The notes: generated by a model not told the origin, from the sequence alone. A DNA stretch of 64,000 bases from Bradyrhizobium sp. CCBAU 53338 (GCF_015291665.1 NZ_CP030048.1:3782001-3846000), one strand, 5' to 3'; shown: positions 1 through 10,814, counted from the first letter of the stretch. Made by a program: numbers and translations.

Positions 1-755
1 ACGCCGTGTTGCGGGATGTCCGCGACCGCGGCCGACAGCGCGATGAGTGCGGCCGTGACGGGCTGCTGCTGGCCGGTCGTGAAGGTCACGCCAAAGAGGA
101 ACTCGTTCCAGATGTGCGTGAACTGCCAGATCACGGTGACGATCAGGATGGGAGGCGAGAGCGGCAGAATGATGCGCCAGAAGATCCGAAAGAACCCGGC
201 GCCGTCGATGCGCGCGGCCCTGATCAACTCGTGCGGAATGGCGACATAGTAGTTCCGGCAGAACAGCACGGTGAAGGAGAGCCCCTGGATCGTGTGAATC
301 AGCACGAGGCCCGTCAGCGTGTTGATGAGCCCGATGTCGCGCAGCACGATGGTCCAGGGCAGGAGGCGCATCTGCTGCGGCAGAAAGAGGCCGAGGGTGA
401 CGATACCGTAGATCCAGTTGTCGCCGCGAAAGCGCCAGAGCGACACGGCGTAACCGGCGACTGCGCCCAGCAGGGTGGAAAGGATTGTCGCGGGAATCGT
501 GATGAGCGCGGAGTTCAGCATGTACGGCCGGATGCCGTTGCAGCTCTCGGCGACGCAGAAGCCGCCCCAGGCCAGGGCGTAGTTGCCCCAGGCGAAATGT
601 TGCGGCCAGCCGATCATCGACCCCTGCGCGATCTCCTCGTTGGTGCGGAGCGAATTCAGGACGACGACGACGAGCGGCGCGAGCCAGGCGGCCGCGAGCA
701 ACGACACGACGAGATAGATCAGGACGCGGCTCGGCGCGAAGCTGCTTTCACGCAT
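1..755 (-). CDS. Carbohydrate ABC transporter permease, MalG-like (3' end cut by window edge)
   Basis: Inner-membrane permease of a CUT1-type sugar importer. The ATG at 755-753 opens a frame that stays open to base 1, giving about 251 residues that begin MRESSFAPSRVLIYLVV. There is one N-terminal membrane segment (about residues 11-34) and further hydrophobic segments near residues 80-105, 115-135 and 145-165. The EAA loop that contacts the ATPase is visible near residues 175-200 as IRAARIDGAGFFRIFWRIIL. It overlaps the end of the upstream permease by 8 bases, so the two are almost certainly translationally coupled. The remaining C-terminus lies outside the window, as does any ATPase gene. 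Confidence 0.9.
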   Translation of the reverse strand, partial: MRESSFAPSRVLIYLVVSLLAAAWLAPLVVVVLNSLRTNEEIAQGSMIGWPQHFAWGNYALAWGGFCVAESCNGIRPYMLNSALITIPATILSTLLGAVAGYAVSLWRFRGDNWIYGIVTLGLFLPQQMRLLPWTIVLRDIGLINTLTGLVLIHTIQGLSFTVLFCRNYYVAIPHELIRAARIDGAGFFRIFWRIILPLSPPILIVTVIWQFTHIWNEFLFGVTFTTGQQQPVTAALIALSAAVADIPQHG

Positions 756-1677
756 GGTTGGCCTGCCGCCGCTGGACATAACGCCACGCCGCATAGGGCA
801 GCAGCACCGCGAGAAGGATGAGCAACATCAGAACCGCCGCCGCCGCGCCGCGGCCGAGCTGGCTACGCTGGAACATCAGATCATAGACGACGAGGGCCGG
901 TAGCTGGGTCGCGATTCCAGGTCCGCCGTTGGTGAGCGCGCGGACGAGGTCGAAGGCCGAGATCGCAAATTGCAGCTGGATCACGATGACCGTGATGGTG
1001 ATCGGCCAGAGCGTCGGCAGGACGACGCGCCAATAGGTTCGGATCGGTCCGGCGCCGTCGATCTGCGCGGCCTTGATGATGTCGGCGTCGACGGAGCGAA
1101 GACCGGCCAGGAAGAGGGCCATGGCGAAGCCCGAGGACTGCCAGACCGCAGCGATGACGATGGTCCAGATCGCCATGTCGCGGTTCACCAGCCAGTCGAA
1201 ATGGAAGGTGGTCCAGCCGAGGTCATGGACGAGCTTCTCGATCCCGATGCCGGGATTGAGCAACCAGCTCCAGACCGTGCCGGTGACGACGAACGATACC
1301 GCCAGCGGGTACAGGAAAATGGACCGCAGCACGTTCTCGGCGCGAATGCGCTGGTCGAGCAGGATCGCGAGCACGAGGCCCGTCATCAAGCTGAACAGCA
1401 CGAAGGCGATGCCGAACAGCAGAAGATTGTCGAAGGCGATCTGCCAATTCCGCGATGCGAGGACCGCGGTGTAGTTGTGCAGGCCCACCCAGCCGGAGAC
1501 CGGAATGAGGGTGGATGGCGTGAACGAAATCCAGATCGTCCAGATCGAAAACGAAATGAGGTGCGCTGCCGACAACAGCAGCGGCACCCAGATCATCAGA
1601 AATTCAGGCAGTCGGCGTACCATCTCAGAGGTCGCCGGCCGGCCCGGTTGCGTTGCTGTCGAGACGGCGTTGCTCAA
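748..1677 (-). CDS. Carbohydrate ABC transporter permease, MalF/UgpA-like
   Basis: Second inner-membrane permease of the same CUT1 importer, 309 residues if it starts at the TTG at 1677. About six membrane segments are visible, and the EAA loop (DADIIKAAQIDGAGPIRTYW) lies in the C-terminal half. The TTG start overlaps the stop of the binding-protein gene by four bases. An in-frame ATG at 1623 (MVRRLPEFLMIW) is an alternative that would lose only 18 residues; neither has a strong ribosome binding site. The gene overlaps the MalG-like permease by 8 bases. The substrate cannot be read from the sequence; a sugar is inferred from family and from the ROK regulator next door. Confidence 0.9.
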   Translation of the reverse strand: MSNAVSTATQPGRPATSEMVRRLPEFLMIWVPLLLSAAHLISFSIWTIWISFTPSTLIPVSGWVGLHNYTAVLASRNWQIAFDNLLLFGIAFVLFSLMTGLVLAILLDQRIRAENVLRSIFLYPLAVSFVVTGTVWSWLLNPGIGIEKLVHDLGWTTFHFDWLVNRDMAIWTIVIAAVWQSSGFAMALFLAGLRSVDADIIKAAQIDGAGPIRTYWRVVLPTLWPITITVIVIQLQFAISAFDLVRALTNGGPGIATQLPALVVYDLMFQRSQLGRGAAAAVLMLLILLAVLLPYAAWRYVQRRQANHA

Positions 1678-2960
1678 CGCGAGCTCTCGACGGCGTCGGC
1701 GAGGCGGGTGACGGCCTCCTCCGGCTTGATCGTCTTGTTCTTCACATATTCGGTGATGACGTCGATCATCGCGGCGGTCAGGCCGTTTTCCTGCGCCATG
1801 TTGTGCGCAAGGCTCAGGACGGCCTGATTGCTGGCGACGGCGTCCTTCAGCGCTGCGGCGGTGCGCCGCTGACCGTCGGACCAGCCTGCACCGGACAGAT
1901 CGACATCGGTGCGCACGGGGATCGACCCCGTGATTTGCGAATACATGGTCTGGATCGCCGGATCCATCACCAGCTGCGCCATCAGCGTCTGGCCCGCCTG
2001 CAGATCGGCCTCCTTGCGCTGCCAGAAGATGAAAGCATCGGCATTCAACAGGAACACCGGCTTGCCGTTGTCGCTGGGGCCTGGAACGATAGTGAAGTCG
2101 TCGAACTTGAAGCCGGCGTTTTTGAGCACGCCCTGCGCCCAGCCGCCCATGATCAACATGCCCATGTCGCCGTCGACGAAGCGCTTCAGATTGGTGGCAT
2201 AGGGCTGAGCGCCGACATTGGGGTCACACCAGTCGGCAATCTTGCGCGTCTGTGCGAAGGCTGCCTTGATCTCCGGGCCCTGCAGCGCCTTCTTGTCAAG
2301 ATTCATGATGGCGGTGCGGTATGCCGTCGGGCTGATGCCGGCGAAGGAAGCCTCGAACTTCTGCCCGTCGTCGGGACGGGTGCCACCGTTGGCGAGGGGA
2401 TAAGCCATTCCGGCCGACTTCATCTTCTCGGCAAGTTCGTTGAAGTCGGCCCAAGTGACGGGGACCTTGTCGGCCTTGGCCTTGTCCATCCCGCGCTTGG
2501 AGAGAAACAGCATGTTGGTGCTGTAGATCTGCAGCGGCAGCGCGATCCACTTGCCGGCCGGCTTGTGCAATTTGGCAAGGTCCGGCGCGACAACCTTTTC
2601 ATAGCCGGCAGCCGCGACCAGGGAGTCGAGATCGACGGTCGGGGCAATCTTCGACCAGGCGGCGATCTCGGGGCCCTTGAGCTGCGAGCAGGCCGGCGGA
2701 TCGCCGGCGATGATCTGCGCACGCAGCTTGTTCATCATCTCGGTGGTGAAGCCGGGAACGGGCGAGTGCTGCCAGATGCCGCCCTTTTCCTCGAACTTCT
2801 TGCCGAGCGCCGTGATCGCAGCACCGTCGCTGCCCGCGGACCATTGCGAGATTGCGGTGAGGCGCGGCTTGACCGCGCCTTGCGCGCGGGCAAAGGCCGG
2901 CAGTGCGAGTGCGGCAGCAGATCCAGCGAGCAGACGACGCCTTGTTGTTGTAATTGGCAT
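1674..2960 (-). CDS. Extracellular sugar-binding protein of ABC transporter, Tat-exported
   Basis: Periplasmic solute-binding protein (family 1) of 428 residues that delivers substrate to the two permeases downstream. The start at 2960 is chosen because it follows GGGAGGA at a suitable distance and opens directly on a signal peptide; the frame extends 26 residues further upstream without support. The signal peptide is RRRLLAGSAAALALPAFARA with a twin-arginine motif, so export as a folded protein by Tat is likely. The body has the usual binding-protein pattern, including a GGWAQGVL segment and a conserved NADAFIFW stretch. The stop overlaps the start of the first permease. The overall look is that of glucose/mannose-type binding proteins, which is a family-level impression only. 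Confidence 0.9.
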   Translation of the reverse strand: MPITTTRRRLLAGSAAALALPAFARAQGAVKPRLTAISQWSAGSDGAAITALGKKFEEKGGIWQHSPVPGFTTEMMNKLRAQIIAGDPPACSQLKGPEIAAWSKIAPTVDLDSLVAAAGYEKVVAPDLAKLHKPAGKWIALPLQIYSTNMLFLSKRGMDKAKADKVPVTWADFNELAEKMKSAGMAYPLANGGTRPDDGQKFEASFAGISPTAYRTAIMNLDKKALQGPEIKAAFAQTRKIADWCDPNVGAQPYATNLKRFVDGDMGMLIMGGWAQGVLKNAGFKFDDFTIVPGPSDNGKPVFLLNADAFIFWQRKEADLQAGQTLMAQLVMDPAIQTMYSQITGSIPVRTDVDLSGAGWSDGQRRTAAALKDAVASNQAVLSLAHNMAQENGLTAAMIDVITEYVKNKTIKPEEAVTRLADAVESSR

Positions 2961-2989
2961 GGCAGTTCCTCCCGGGTGTGAAGTTGTTT

Positions 2990-3004
2990 GCGCCATTTTG
3001 GCGC
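2990..3004. other. Short perfect inverted repeat in the ROK / binding-protein gap
   Basis: GCGCCA-TTT-TGGCGC lies in the 84-base gap between the ROK regulator stop (3045) and the binding-protein start (2960). It could be a weak attenuator or part of an operator. There is no run of T after it on the minus strand, so it is not a standard terminator. Confidence 0.3.
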
Positions 3005-3044
3005 TGTTGTTGGCGTGCGCGAGCCGCACGCGGCTCAAGTCATG

Positions 3045-4235
3045 TCAGGCGGCCTCCGTCGACGCGGCCGGCATGCCGCCAGATCTCGCCAGGCAGAATG
3101 CAGCGAAGGCGAGGGCTGCCTGCGGATCGTTCCCGTTCGAGGGCGGCACGAAGGCGAGCGACACCTGCGCGTGTTTCCGTCCGCCGAGGAGACACGCGTC
3201 GATGCCGTCGACGATGGCTTTTCGATCGTCCTCCGCGAGCAGCGATGGCCAGCCGCTGACGACAACGCCGCGGCATGGCTTGACGTTCAACGTGTTGCCG
3301 ATCGCGAGGCCGAGCCGGATGAGGCGCTGGCGCAACTCCTGGCGCACCCGGGACGAGAGAGGGATCGCGGTCACCCAGTCAGGGCCGAGCTGGAGCAATT
3401 CCGCTTCGGTGGTGCGCAGCAGTTCGGCCAGCGCCGGCAGCGACGTATAGGCTTCGACGCAGCCATGATGACCGCAGCGGCAGCGGGGGCCGTCGGTTCC
3501 AAACACCATGTGGCCGAGCTCGACCGGATCGAGCGCGTCATCTTCGATCGGATCGTCCACCCAGGCGCCGGCGACGCCCTGGCCGACGAAAACGAACAGG
3601 TGTGGATCGCTGAACGGATAGCTGTCCGAGCGACAACGATGAAAGGTGGCGTGCGCCACCACCGAATTGATGAAGGCGACAGGCACACTGGGGAACATTT
3701 CGCCGAACATGCCGCCGATGCGCTCGACGTCACAGGGAATGATCGGATTGCCTGAAACGCTGAGGCGGCCGAGGCCTGGAACCGTTATGCCCACCTGCGA
3801 GAGCCTGATGTGGCGGCGCTGCGTCCAGTCGCGCAGCAAGGTGAGTGCCTCGCGAAACACCCGGCCGACGGATTCGACCGTCGGCTTCTTCGGCAGCGGC
3901 ACGCGCTCGGTGTAACGCAACTCGCCCGACAGGCCGCCGACGCCGACGCTGAGCCATTGGCCGGTGAGCTCGAGAGCGCCCAGCGCCACGGTGCCGTCGA
4001 GTGAGACGAGACCAGTCGGGCCGCCGACATAAGGGGCAGGGCGCCGGACTTCCTCGATCAGGCCTTCGGCCTTCAGGTCGAACAGAATACGCGACAGGCT
4101 CGCCTCGGACAGGCGCACGGCCTTCGCCAGCGGAGGCCGGAACGAGCCGCCGGACTGAAGCAAGTGAGTCAAAATGGCAGCACGTGTCTGCCGCCGACTT
4201 CTCGGCTGCTCCGGCATTTCCATCCCTGTCGTCAT
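3045..4235 (-). CDS. ROK family transcriptional regulator
   Basis: Sugar-responsive DNA-binding regulator of 396 residues. Residues about 15-75 form a winged helix-turn-helix (ILTHLLQSGG ... LSEASLSRILFDL), followed by a ROK sugar-kinase-like fold. The zinc-binding signature of ROK proteins is present as CRCGHHGCVEAY near residue 255. It is the first gene of the cluster and is followed after 84 bases by the binding protein and permeases, so it very probably controls the importer and itself. The ATG at 4235 lies inside a perfect inverted repeat that is a candidate operator. Whether it is an activator or a repressor cannot be read from sequence. Confidence 0.9.
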   Translation of the reverse strand: MTTGMEMPEQPRSRRQTRAAILTHLLQSGGSFRPPLAKAVRLSEASLSRILFDLKAEGLIEEVRRPAPYVGGPTGLVSLDGTVALGALELTGQWLSVGVGGLSGELRYTERVPLPKKPTVESVGRVFREALTLLRDWTQRRHIRLSQVGITVPGLGRLSVSGNPIIPCDVERIGGMFGEMFPSVPVAFINSVVAHATFHRCRSDSYPFSDPHLFVFVGQGVAGAWVDDPIEDDALDPVELGHMVFGTDGPRCRCGHHGCVEAYTSLPALAELLRTTEAELLQLGPDWVTAIPLSSRVRQELRQRLIRLGLAIGNTLNVKPCRGVVVSGWPSLLAEDDRKAIVDGIDACLLGGRKHAQVSLAFVPPSNGNDPQAALAFAAFCLARSGGMPAASTEAA

Positions 4236-4254
4236 TCTTACTTAGTGTAAGAAT
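4234..4254. promoter_or_regulatory. Candidate operator of the ROK regulator
   Basis: Perfect inverted repeat ATTCTTAC-N5-GTAAGAAT, 21 bases, AT-rich in a GC-rich genome. It overlaps the first two bases of the ROK start codon (4235-4233, minus strand). ROK proteins such as NagC, Mlc and XylR bind AT-rich dyads, so autoregulation is the natural reading; this is inference. Confidence 0.6.
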
Positions 4255-4365
4255 TTGCCTGCGGAGCGTTTCAACTGTCAAGCACTCGTCGGCGTGATGC
4301 GTGGACTTGTTGTTGTGCGCGGCACAAGACGAGCGGCGGCCTCATCAGTTCGTAGGGTGCGCAAG

Positions 4366-4397
4366 CAAAAACGGCGCCATCGCAAGATGGCGCCGTT
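4366..4397 (-). terminator. Rho-independent terminator of gltA
   Basis: Perfect 12-base stem AACGGCGCCATC / GATGGCGCCGTT with a four-base loop; on the minus strand it is followed by TTTTT. It lies 24 bases after the gltA stop and is well placed to end that transcript. Confidence 0.9.
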
Positions 4398-4420
4398 TCG
4401 AAAGCCGTATCGGCTCGGAC

Positions 4421-5725
4421 TTACTTGCGATCCTTCATCGCGACGTAGTCGCGGCGGGTGACGCCGGTGTAGAGCTGGCGCGGACGGCCGATCTTCTGCT
4501 GCGGGTCCTCGATCATCTCGCTCCACTGGCTGATCCAGCCGACGGTGCGGGCGACCGCGAACAGCACGGTGAACATCGAGACCGGGAAGCCCATCGCCTT
4601 CAGCGTGATGCCCGAATAGAAGTCGACGTTCGGGTAAAGCTTGCGGTCGATGAAGTACTGGTCGCTCAGCGCGATCTTCTCGAGCTCGAGCGCCACCTTC
4701 AGCATCGGATCGTCGCCATGGCCGGTCTCCTTGAGCACGGCGTGACACATCTTCTGCATGATCTTGGCGCGCGGATCGTAGTTCTTGTAGACGCGGTGAC
4801 CGAAGCCCATCAGGCGGACTTCAGAGTTCTTGTCCTTCACCTTGGCGATGAACTCGGGGATCTTGTCCACGCTGCCGATCTCGGCAAGCATCGCAAGCGC
4901 AGCTTCGTTGGCGCCGCCATGTGCCGGGCCCCAGAGGCAGGCGATGCCGGCGGCGATGCAGGCGAACGGGTTGGCGCCTGAGGAGCCCGCGATGCGCACC
5001 GTCGAGGTCGAGGCGTTCTGCTCGTGGTCGGCATGCAGGATGAAGATCTTGTCCAGCGCATCGGCGAGCACCGGGTTGATCTTGTACTCCTCGCACGGCA
5101 CCGCGAAGCACATGTTGAGGAAGTTCTCGGCGAAGGTGAGCGAGTTCTTCGGATACACGAAGGGCTGGCCGACCGTGTACTTGTAGGCCATCGCCGCCAG
5201 TGTCGGGATCTTCGCGATCATGCGCATGGAAGCGATCATGCGCTGCTTGGGATCGTTGATGTCGGTCGAGTCGTGGTAGAACGCGGCGAGCGCGCCGACC
5301 GAAGCCACCATCACCGCCATCGGATGGGCGTCGCGGCGGAAGCCCTGGAAGAAGCGGGCCATCTGCTCGTGCACCATCGTGTGATGGATCACGCGGTCGT
5401 CGAAATCCTTCTTCTGTGCGGCGGTCGGCAGGTTCCCGTAGAGCAGCAGGTAGCAGGTCTCGAGGAAGTCGCCGTTCTCGGCGAGCTGTTCGATCGGGTA
5501 GCCGCGGTATTCCAACACGCCCGCGTCACCGTCGATATAGGTGATCTTGGACTGGCAGCTCGCGGTCGAGGTAAAGCCGGGATCGTAAGTGAACAGGCCG
5601 GACTGGCCGTACAGCTTGCCGATATCGATGACATCAGGTCCGACGCTGCCGCTGTGAATCGGAAGATCGTAATTCTTGTTTCCGACCGTCAGCGTGGCGG
5701 TCTTGTTGCTTGGTTTTGCGTCCAT
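4421..5725 (-). CDS. gltA: Citrate synthase
   Basis: Condenses oxaloacetate and acetyl-CoA to citrate, the entry step of the TCA cycle, in the cytoplasm. The protein has 434 residues, the normal length for the hexameric proteobacterial type. The N-terminal domain typical of this type ([12 protein letters not shown]) is present. Catalytic regions are visible as [11 protein letters not shown] and as [15 protein letters not shown], which contain the active-site histidines, and the conserved arginine region lies near the C-terminus. It is a single-gene transcript: gltX ends 145 bases upstream and a strong terminator follows. The acetyl-CoA it uses is supplied by the pyruvate dehydrogenase encoded at 47901-54186. 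Confidence 0.97.
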   Translation of the reverse strand: MDAKPSNKTATLTVGNKNYDLPIHSGSVGPDVIDIGKLYGQSGLFTYDPGFTSTASCQSKITYIDGDAGVLEYRGYPIEQLAENGDFLETCYLLLYGNLPTAAQKKDFDDRVIHHTMVHEQMARFFQGFRRDAHPMAVMVASVGALAAFYHDSTDINDPKQRMIASMRMIAKIPTLAAMAYKYTVGQPFVYPKNSLTFAENFLNMCFAVPCEEYKINPVLADALDKIFILHADHEQNASTSTVRIAGSSGANPFACIAAGIACLWGPAHGGANEAALAMLAEIGSVDKIPEFIAKVKDKNSEVRLMGFGHRVYKNYDPRAKIMQKMCHAVLKETGHGDDPMLKVALELEKIALSDQYFIDRKLYPNVDFYSGITLKAMGFPVSMFTVLFAVARTVGWISQWSEMIEDPQQKIGRPRQLYTGVTRRDYVAMKDRK

Positions 5726-5870
5726 CGTAGGTCCCCGATGTGTGGTGAAACGGGCCGGAGCCGGAATCCCCCAAGGGAGAAAATGGGGCAGGCCGGATGT
5801 TCCAGAATGTACGGGGAGATGGGTATATTATTGCTGTGTGCGCTGCAAGATCATGGCAGCCATGGCCTAC

Positions 5871-7310
5871 TTACGTCTTAGGTTCGTCCTTGGCCTGATC
5901 CTCGAGCCGGGCGAGGCTCTCCTGGCGTCCCAGCACGTCCAAAACCTCAAAAATACCGGGCGAGGTGGTGCGGCCGGTCAGCGCCGCACGCAGCGGCTGG
6001 GCGACGGCGCCGAGCTTGAGACTATTTTCCTCCGCGAATGCGCGTAGTGCAGCTTCCGTGGCGGCGCCGCTCCAGGTCTCGACATTCTCCAGCGCGGAAT
6101 GAAGCTGGCCGATCAGCTTGCGGTTGCCAGGCGTCAGCAGGGCGACCGCTTTCGGATCGAGCTGCAAAGGCCGGTCGGCGAAGATGAAATCAGCGCCGTC
6201 GATCAGCTCGATCAGCGTCTTGGCGCGCTCCTTCAAAGCCGGCATGGCCTTGAGCAGCTGGGCGCGCGTGGTATCGTTCAACTTGGCTTTAATCTCGTCG
6301 CGAGCAGGCACGACGTGGTCGAGCACATCTCCGAACATTTTCACGAGTGATTGATCGTCGGCGTGGCGGATGTAATGGCCGTTGAGGTTCTCGAGCTTGG
6401 CGAAATCGAAGCGGGCGGCGGCACGGCCGACGCTGGCGAGATCGAACGCGGCGATCATCTCCTCGGTCGAGAAGATTTCCTGGTCGCCATGGCTCCAGCC
6501 GAGGCGGACAAGGTAGTTGCGCAAGGCGGCCGGGAGGTACCCCATGGCGCGGTACGCGTCGACGCCGAGCGCGCCGTGGCGCTTGGACAGTTTCGAGCCG
6601 TCGGGCCCGTGGATGAGGGGGATGTGCGACATGCTCGGCAGCGCCCAGCCCATCGCGTCGTAGATCTGCTTCTGGCGCGCGGCATTGATCAGATGGTCGT
6701 CTCCGCGAATGACGTGGGTGACGCCCATGTCGTGGTCGTCCACGACCACCGCGAGCATGTAGGTCGGGTTGCCATCGCCGCGCAGCAGGACGAGGTCGTC
6801 GAGATTCTCGTTCTGCCAGACCACGCGGCCCTGAACCTGGTCCTCGATCACGGTCTCGCCGGTCTGCGGCGCGCGCAGGCGGATGGTCGGCTTGACGTCG
6901 GACGGGGCAGTCGCGGGATCGCGGTCGCGCCACATGCCGTCATAGAGGCGGGTGCGGCCCTCGCTGCGCGCCTTCTCGCGCATGGCGGCGAGCTCCTCCG
7001 CGGTAGCGTAGCAGCGATAGGCCTTGCCGTCGGCGAGCAGCTGCTCGGCGACTTCGCGGTGACGGGCGGCGCGGCTGAACTGGTAGATGACGTCGCCATC
7101 CCAGCCGAGCTCCAGCCATTTCAGCCCGTCCAGGATCGCGCCGATCGCGGCCTCGGTGGAGCGCTCCCGGTCGGTGTCCTCGATCCGGAGCAGCATCCTG
7201 CCGCCGTGCTTCTTCGCGTAGAGCCAGTTGAACAGCGCGGTGCGGGCGCCTCCGATATGGAGGAAGCCGGTCGGCGAGGGGGCAAAGCGGGTGACGACGG
7301 AATCGGTCAT
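5871..7310 (-). CDS. gltX: Glutamate--tRNA ligase
   Basis: Charges tRNA-Glu with glutamate. 479 residues, class I synthetase fold. The HIGH motif appears as HIGG near residue 18 in [16 protein letters not shown], and the KMSKS motif as KLSKRHG near residue 245. The C-terminal anticodon-binding half is complete. It is transcribed divergently from glnS with a 144-base gap. The start at 7310 ([15 protein letters not shown]) matches the family. Confidence 0.97.
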   Translation of the reverse strand: MTDSVVTRFAPSPTGFLHIGGARTALFNWLYAKKHGGRMLLRIEDTDRERSTEAAIGAILDGLKWLELGWDGDVIYQFSRAARHREVAEQLLADGKAYRCYATAEELAAMREKARSEGRTRLYDGMWRDRDPATAPSDVKPTIRLRAPQTGETVIEDQVQGRVVWQNENLDDLVLLRGDGNPTYMLAVVVDDHDMGVTHVIRGDDHLINAARQKQIYDAMGWALPSMSHIPLIHGPDGSKLSKRHGALGVDAYRAMGYLPAALRNYLVRLGWSHGDQEIFSTEEMIAAFDLASVGRAAARFDFAKLENLNGHYIRHADDQSLVKMFGDVLDHVVPARDEIKAKLNDTTRAQLLKAMPALKERAKTLIELIDGADFIFADRPLQLDPKAVALLTPGNRKLIGQLHSALENVETWSGAATEAALRAFAEENSLKLGAVAQPLRAALTGRTTSPGIFEVLDVLGRQESLARLEDQAKDEPKT

Positions 7311-7454
7311 TCTTGGCAGGGCCTATGCATTGGAGGCGGTGGTATATAACAGGACCGGAGCATAACTAAAGCCCGGCAGCGGATGCCTTAAGGCCTTGGC
7401 GCAGCCAAGCGAATTTGGCAGAAGGACCGCTGATTTCCCTACAGGATTTTCGTA

Positions 7455-9131
<1,677 letters not shown>

Positions 9132-9142
9132 GGGACGCGGAC

Positions 9143-9529
9143 ATGAGCAAAGAGGCCGACGCCATCGTTTCCGCCATCATCGCGAAATGGTGCGCCGGCT
9201 TCGCCAGCCTTGATGCGGCGGCTCTGTCATCGCTCTATTCGAAGAACGCATTCTTCTTTGGCTCGAACCCAACGCTTTATCGGGGCAGGGACGGCGTCAC
9301 CAATTACTTCAACGGCCTGCCGCGCTGGCGCAAGCCCAGCGCGACATTTTCGGAAGTGCAGGCGACGCATGCAGGGCCTGACCTGATCAACATGGGCGCA
9401 ACCATCAATTTCGATCTCGCCGGTGAACGGCCCGATCTCGTCGTGAAGATGAGCTGGGTCATCATCCGCGAGGACGGTGACTGGAAGATCGTCAATCACC
9501 ACGCCTCGGCGAAGGCGCCGCTGATTTAG
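9143..9529 (+). CDS. SnoaL-like / NTF2-fold polyketide-cyclase-type protein
   Basis: Small cytoplasmic protein of 128 residues with the SnoaL/DUF4440 pattern: an N-terminal helix (VSAIIAKWCAGFASLDAAAL), an early YSKNAFFFGSNP strand, and a C-terminal ...GDWKIVNHHAS motif typical of the family. The ATG at 9143 is chosen because GAGGGA precedes it; an upstream TTG overlapping the glnS stop is less likely. It follows glnS by 11 bases, so it may be co-transcribed. Substrate and activity are unknown for most members. Confidence 0.8.
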   Translation: MSKEADAIVSAIIAKWCAGFASLDAAALSSLYSKNAFFFGSNPTLYRGRDGVTNYFNGLPRWRKPSATFSEVQATHAGPDLINMGATINFDLAGERPDLVVKMSWVIIREDGDWKIVNHHASAKAPLI

Positions 9530-9552
9530 GGACGACGCGATCCCACAATTAT

Positions 9553-9654
9553 CGTCATTCCGGGCTCGCGACGCAGTCGCAAGCCCCGGAATCCAATAAC
9601 CACCAGCTTGAGCCTGGATTCCGGCCTTGCGCCAAGTGCGCGCCCCGGAACGAC
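9553..9654. repeat. Palindromic intergenic repeat (REP-like, GTCATTCCGGG type)
   Basis: Opens with CGTCATTCCGGGCTCGCGAC and closes with CCCCGGAACGAC, which is close to the reverse complement of the opening. Two inner sub-palindromes (CCCCGGAATCC and GGATTCCGG) give a mosaic structure. A second copy is at 44089-44186. Such elements are abundant between genes in Bradyrhizobium. Confidence 0.8.
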
Positions 9655-9714
9655 AGAAAATACGAACCGAAGCTCTTTGCGCGCGTTGAGGTGGATCCAA
9701 CCGAGGATCCCACC

Positions 9715-9948
9715 ATGCAGAACATCGCAGAGCATATGGAAGTCATCGGCGCCGACGGCGTCCATGTCGGCACCGTCGACAAGGTCGAGGGCAACCGCAT
9801 CAAGCTGACCAAGAAGGACAGCGGCGAGGGCAGCCACAGGGGCCACCATCACTTCATCGACAAGCGGCTTGTCGCCGGAGTCGAGGGCAACAAGGTCCGG
9901 CTGTCGGCCAAGGCGGACGTCGCCGTGACGATGGAAGAGGAAAAGTAG
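9715..9948 (+). CDS. DUF2171 domain-containing protein
   Basis: Small basic/acidic cytoplasmic protein of 77 residues. It carries the DUF2171 pattern: MQNIAEHMEVIGADGVHVG, then VEGNRIKLTKKDS, a histidine-rich GHHHF turn and a repeat VEGNKVRLS, suggesting a small beta-barrel. The ATG at 9715 has GAGG 8 bases upstream; an upstream GTG at 9691 would add eight residues without family support. The domain resembles a PRC-barrel-like fold; no function is established. Confidence 0.8.
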   Translation: MQNIAEHMEVIGADGVHVGTVDKVEGNRIKLTKKDSGEGSHRGHHHFIDKRLVAGVEGNKVRLSAKADVAVTMEEEK

Positions 9949-9990
9949 GGGCTCGGCCCCTGCGTTCCCTATCCGTACCGCTATTCGGCC

Positions 9991-10014
9991 GGCTATTATA
10001 TACTTTACACCACA
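9991..10014 (+). repeat. Left terminal inverted repeat of the IS1595 element
   Basis: GGCTATTATATACTTTACAC plus CACA. It matches the right end at 22 of 24 positions; the differences are at positions 4 and 16. The target duplication ATTCGGCC (9983-9990) abuts it. Confidence 0.93.
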
Positions 10015-10032
10015 CGACGCTAGGGGTAGTTA
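10004..10032 (+). promoter_or_regulatory. Promoter-like sequence in the left IS end, reading into the cargo
   Basis: TTTACA, a 17-base spacer and TAGTTA. The first box lies inside the inverted repeat, in the same position as the strong TTGACA box of the other end. It would start transcription near 10039, just after the first possible start codon of the cargo gene, which favours the later ATG of that gene. The -10 box is a weak match. Confidence 0.45.
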
Positions 10033-10033
10033 A

Positions 10034-10297
10034 GTGACTGCCCCCGGCGGCGCTGATTACATCCCGGGAGCTGGCGCGCCCGGAACAATGTTGTGCGCTC
10101 TAGATGACGTCCGCGAACACGGCGAAGGCAGCACCGTGGAGTTGTGGCGTACAGTTGATGGGCGACTGGTGATTCGCGCTTATACCGAGTGCAGAAACGC
10201 TTCGACCTATGTTGACCTATGGGACCTGCTTGATTGGCTACAGTCTGGTTCTGGTGCAGGGACAGTGGAAGATAATGCCTCCGACAAACCCACTTGA
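10034..10297 (+). CDS. Hypothetical protein, IS1595 cargo gene 1
   Basis: Unrecognised protein of 87 residues from the GTG at 10034, which follows AGGGG at 9 bases. If the promoter-like boxes in the IS end are used, transcription would begin after this codon and the ATG at 10088 (MLCALDDVREHGEG, 69 residues) would be the start. The core reads VELWRTVDGRLVIRAYTECR then YVDLWDLLDWL, a compact mixed strand and helix pattern with no membrane segment or signal. It overlaps cargo gene 2 by 23 bases. Function is unknown. Confidence 0.65.
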   Translation: MTAPGGADYIPGAGAPGTMLCALDDVREHGEGSTVELWRTVDGRLVIRAYTECRNASTYVDLWDLLDWLQSGSGAGTVEDNASDKPT

Positions 10298-10814
10298 GCC
10301 AATTCTCGAAGAGATAGAGAGGGCTCTCTCTCTTAAGCTTGGCTATCTGGCCCTGACTGTGGCGCTAACAATCCCGTCCATTTGCGTAGCTCTGGAGCAT
10401 CCAAGTGGAGAGGATGACAGTGGACGCTATAGAAAGTGGTATAAGCAGCACATCGGCGCGAAATTCAAAAATCTCACACCGAGCGATTGCTGGAGTCTTC
10501 GCTGCGGAGTGGTGCATCAGGGCCGATTTGGCACCGACAGTCAGAAATATGATCGCGTTGTGTTCGTTCCGCCGACAGATAAAACACTGCGCATCAAGGG
10601 CAGCGCGATACTAAATTTTACTCGACCTGGTGCGCCCCCTACTTGCCTGCTCCTAGAATTGAGGGATTTCTGCGAGGCTATGATTGGTGGGGCGCGTGAT
10701 TGGTTTGCCGCGAACCAAGCCGACCCGGTTGTTTTGCGCAACATGCAGCGGTTAGTTAAGCCACGTCCGGAAGGGCTAGACGCAGCATTCGATGTAGGTC
10801 CGGTCATATGGTGA
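10275..10814 (+). CDS. Hypothetical protein, IS1595 cargo gene 2
   Basis: Unrecognised protein of 179 residues. The ATG at 10275 (MPPTNPLEPILEEIERAL) is preceded by GGAAG and is preferred to the in-frame ATG at 10209, which would overlap cargo gene 1 deeply. It is helical in the first half (SLKLGYLALTVALTIPSICVA), then shows a conserved-looking block (LTPSDCWSLRCGVVHQGRFG) with two cysteines and a histidine, and a helical C-terminus. I recall similar proteins of unknown function scattered in bacteria. Codon use is richer in A/T at third positions than the neighbours. It overlaps the next gene by 7 bases (ATGGTGA). Confidence 0.75.
   Translation: MPPTNPLEPILEEIERALSLKLGYLALTVALTIPSICVALEHPSGEDDSGRYRKWYKQHIGAKFKNLTPSDCWSLRCGVVHQGRFGTDSQKYDRVVFVPPTDKTLRIKGSAILNFTRPGAPPTCLLLELRDFCEAMIGGARDWFAANQADPVVLRNMQRLVKPRPEGLDAAFDVGPVIW

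Noticed and set aside
970..1827. Long frames on the plus strand opposite the ABC permeases
   Set aside because: Arg/Asp-rich translations typical of antisense reading of GC-rich genes; no family likeness or start signal.
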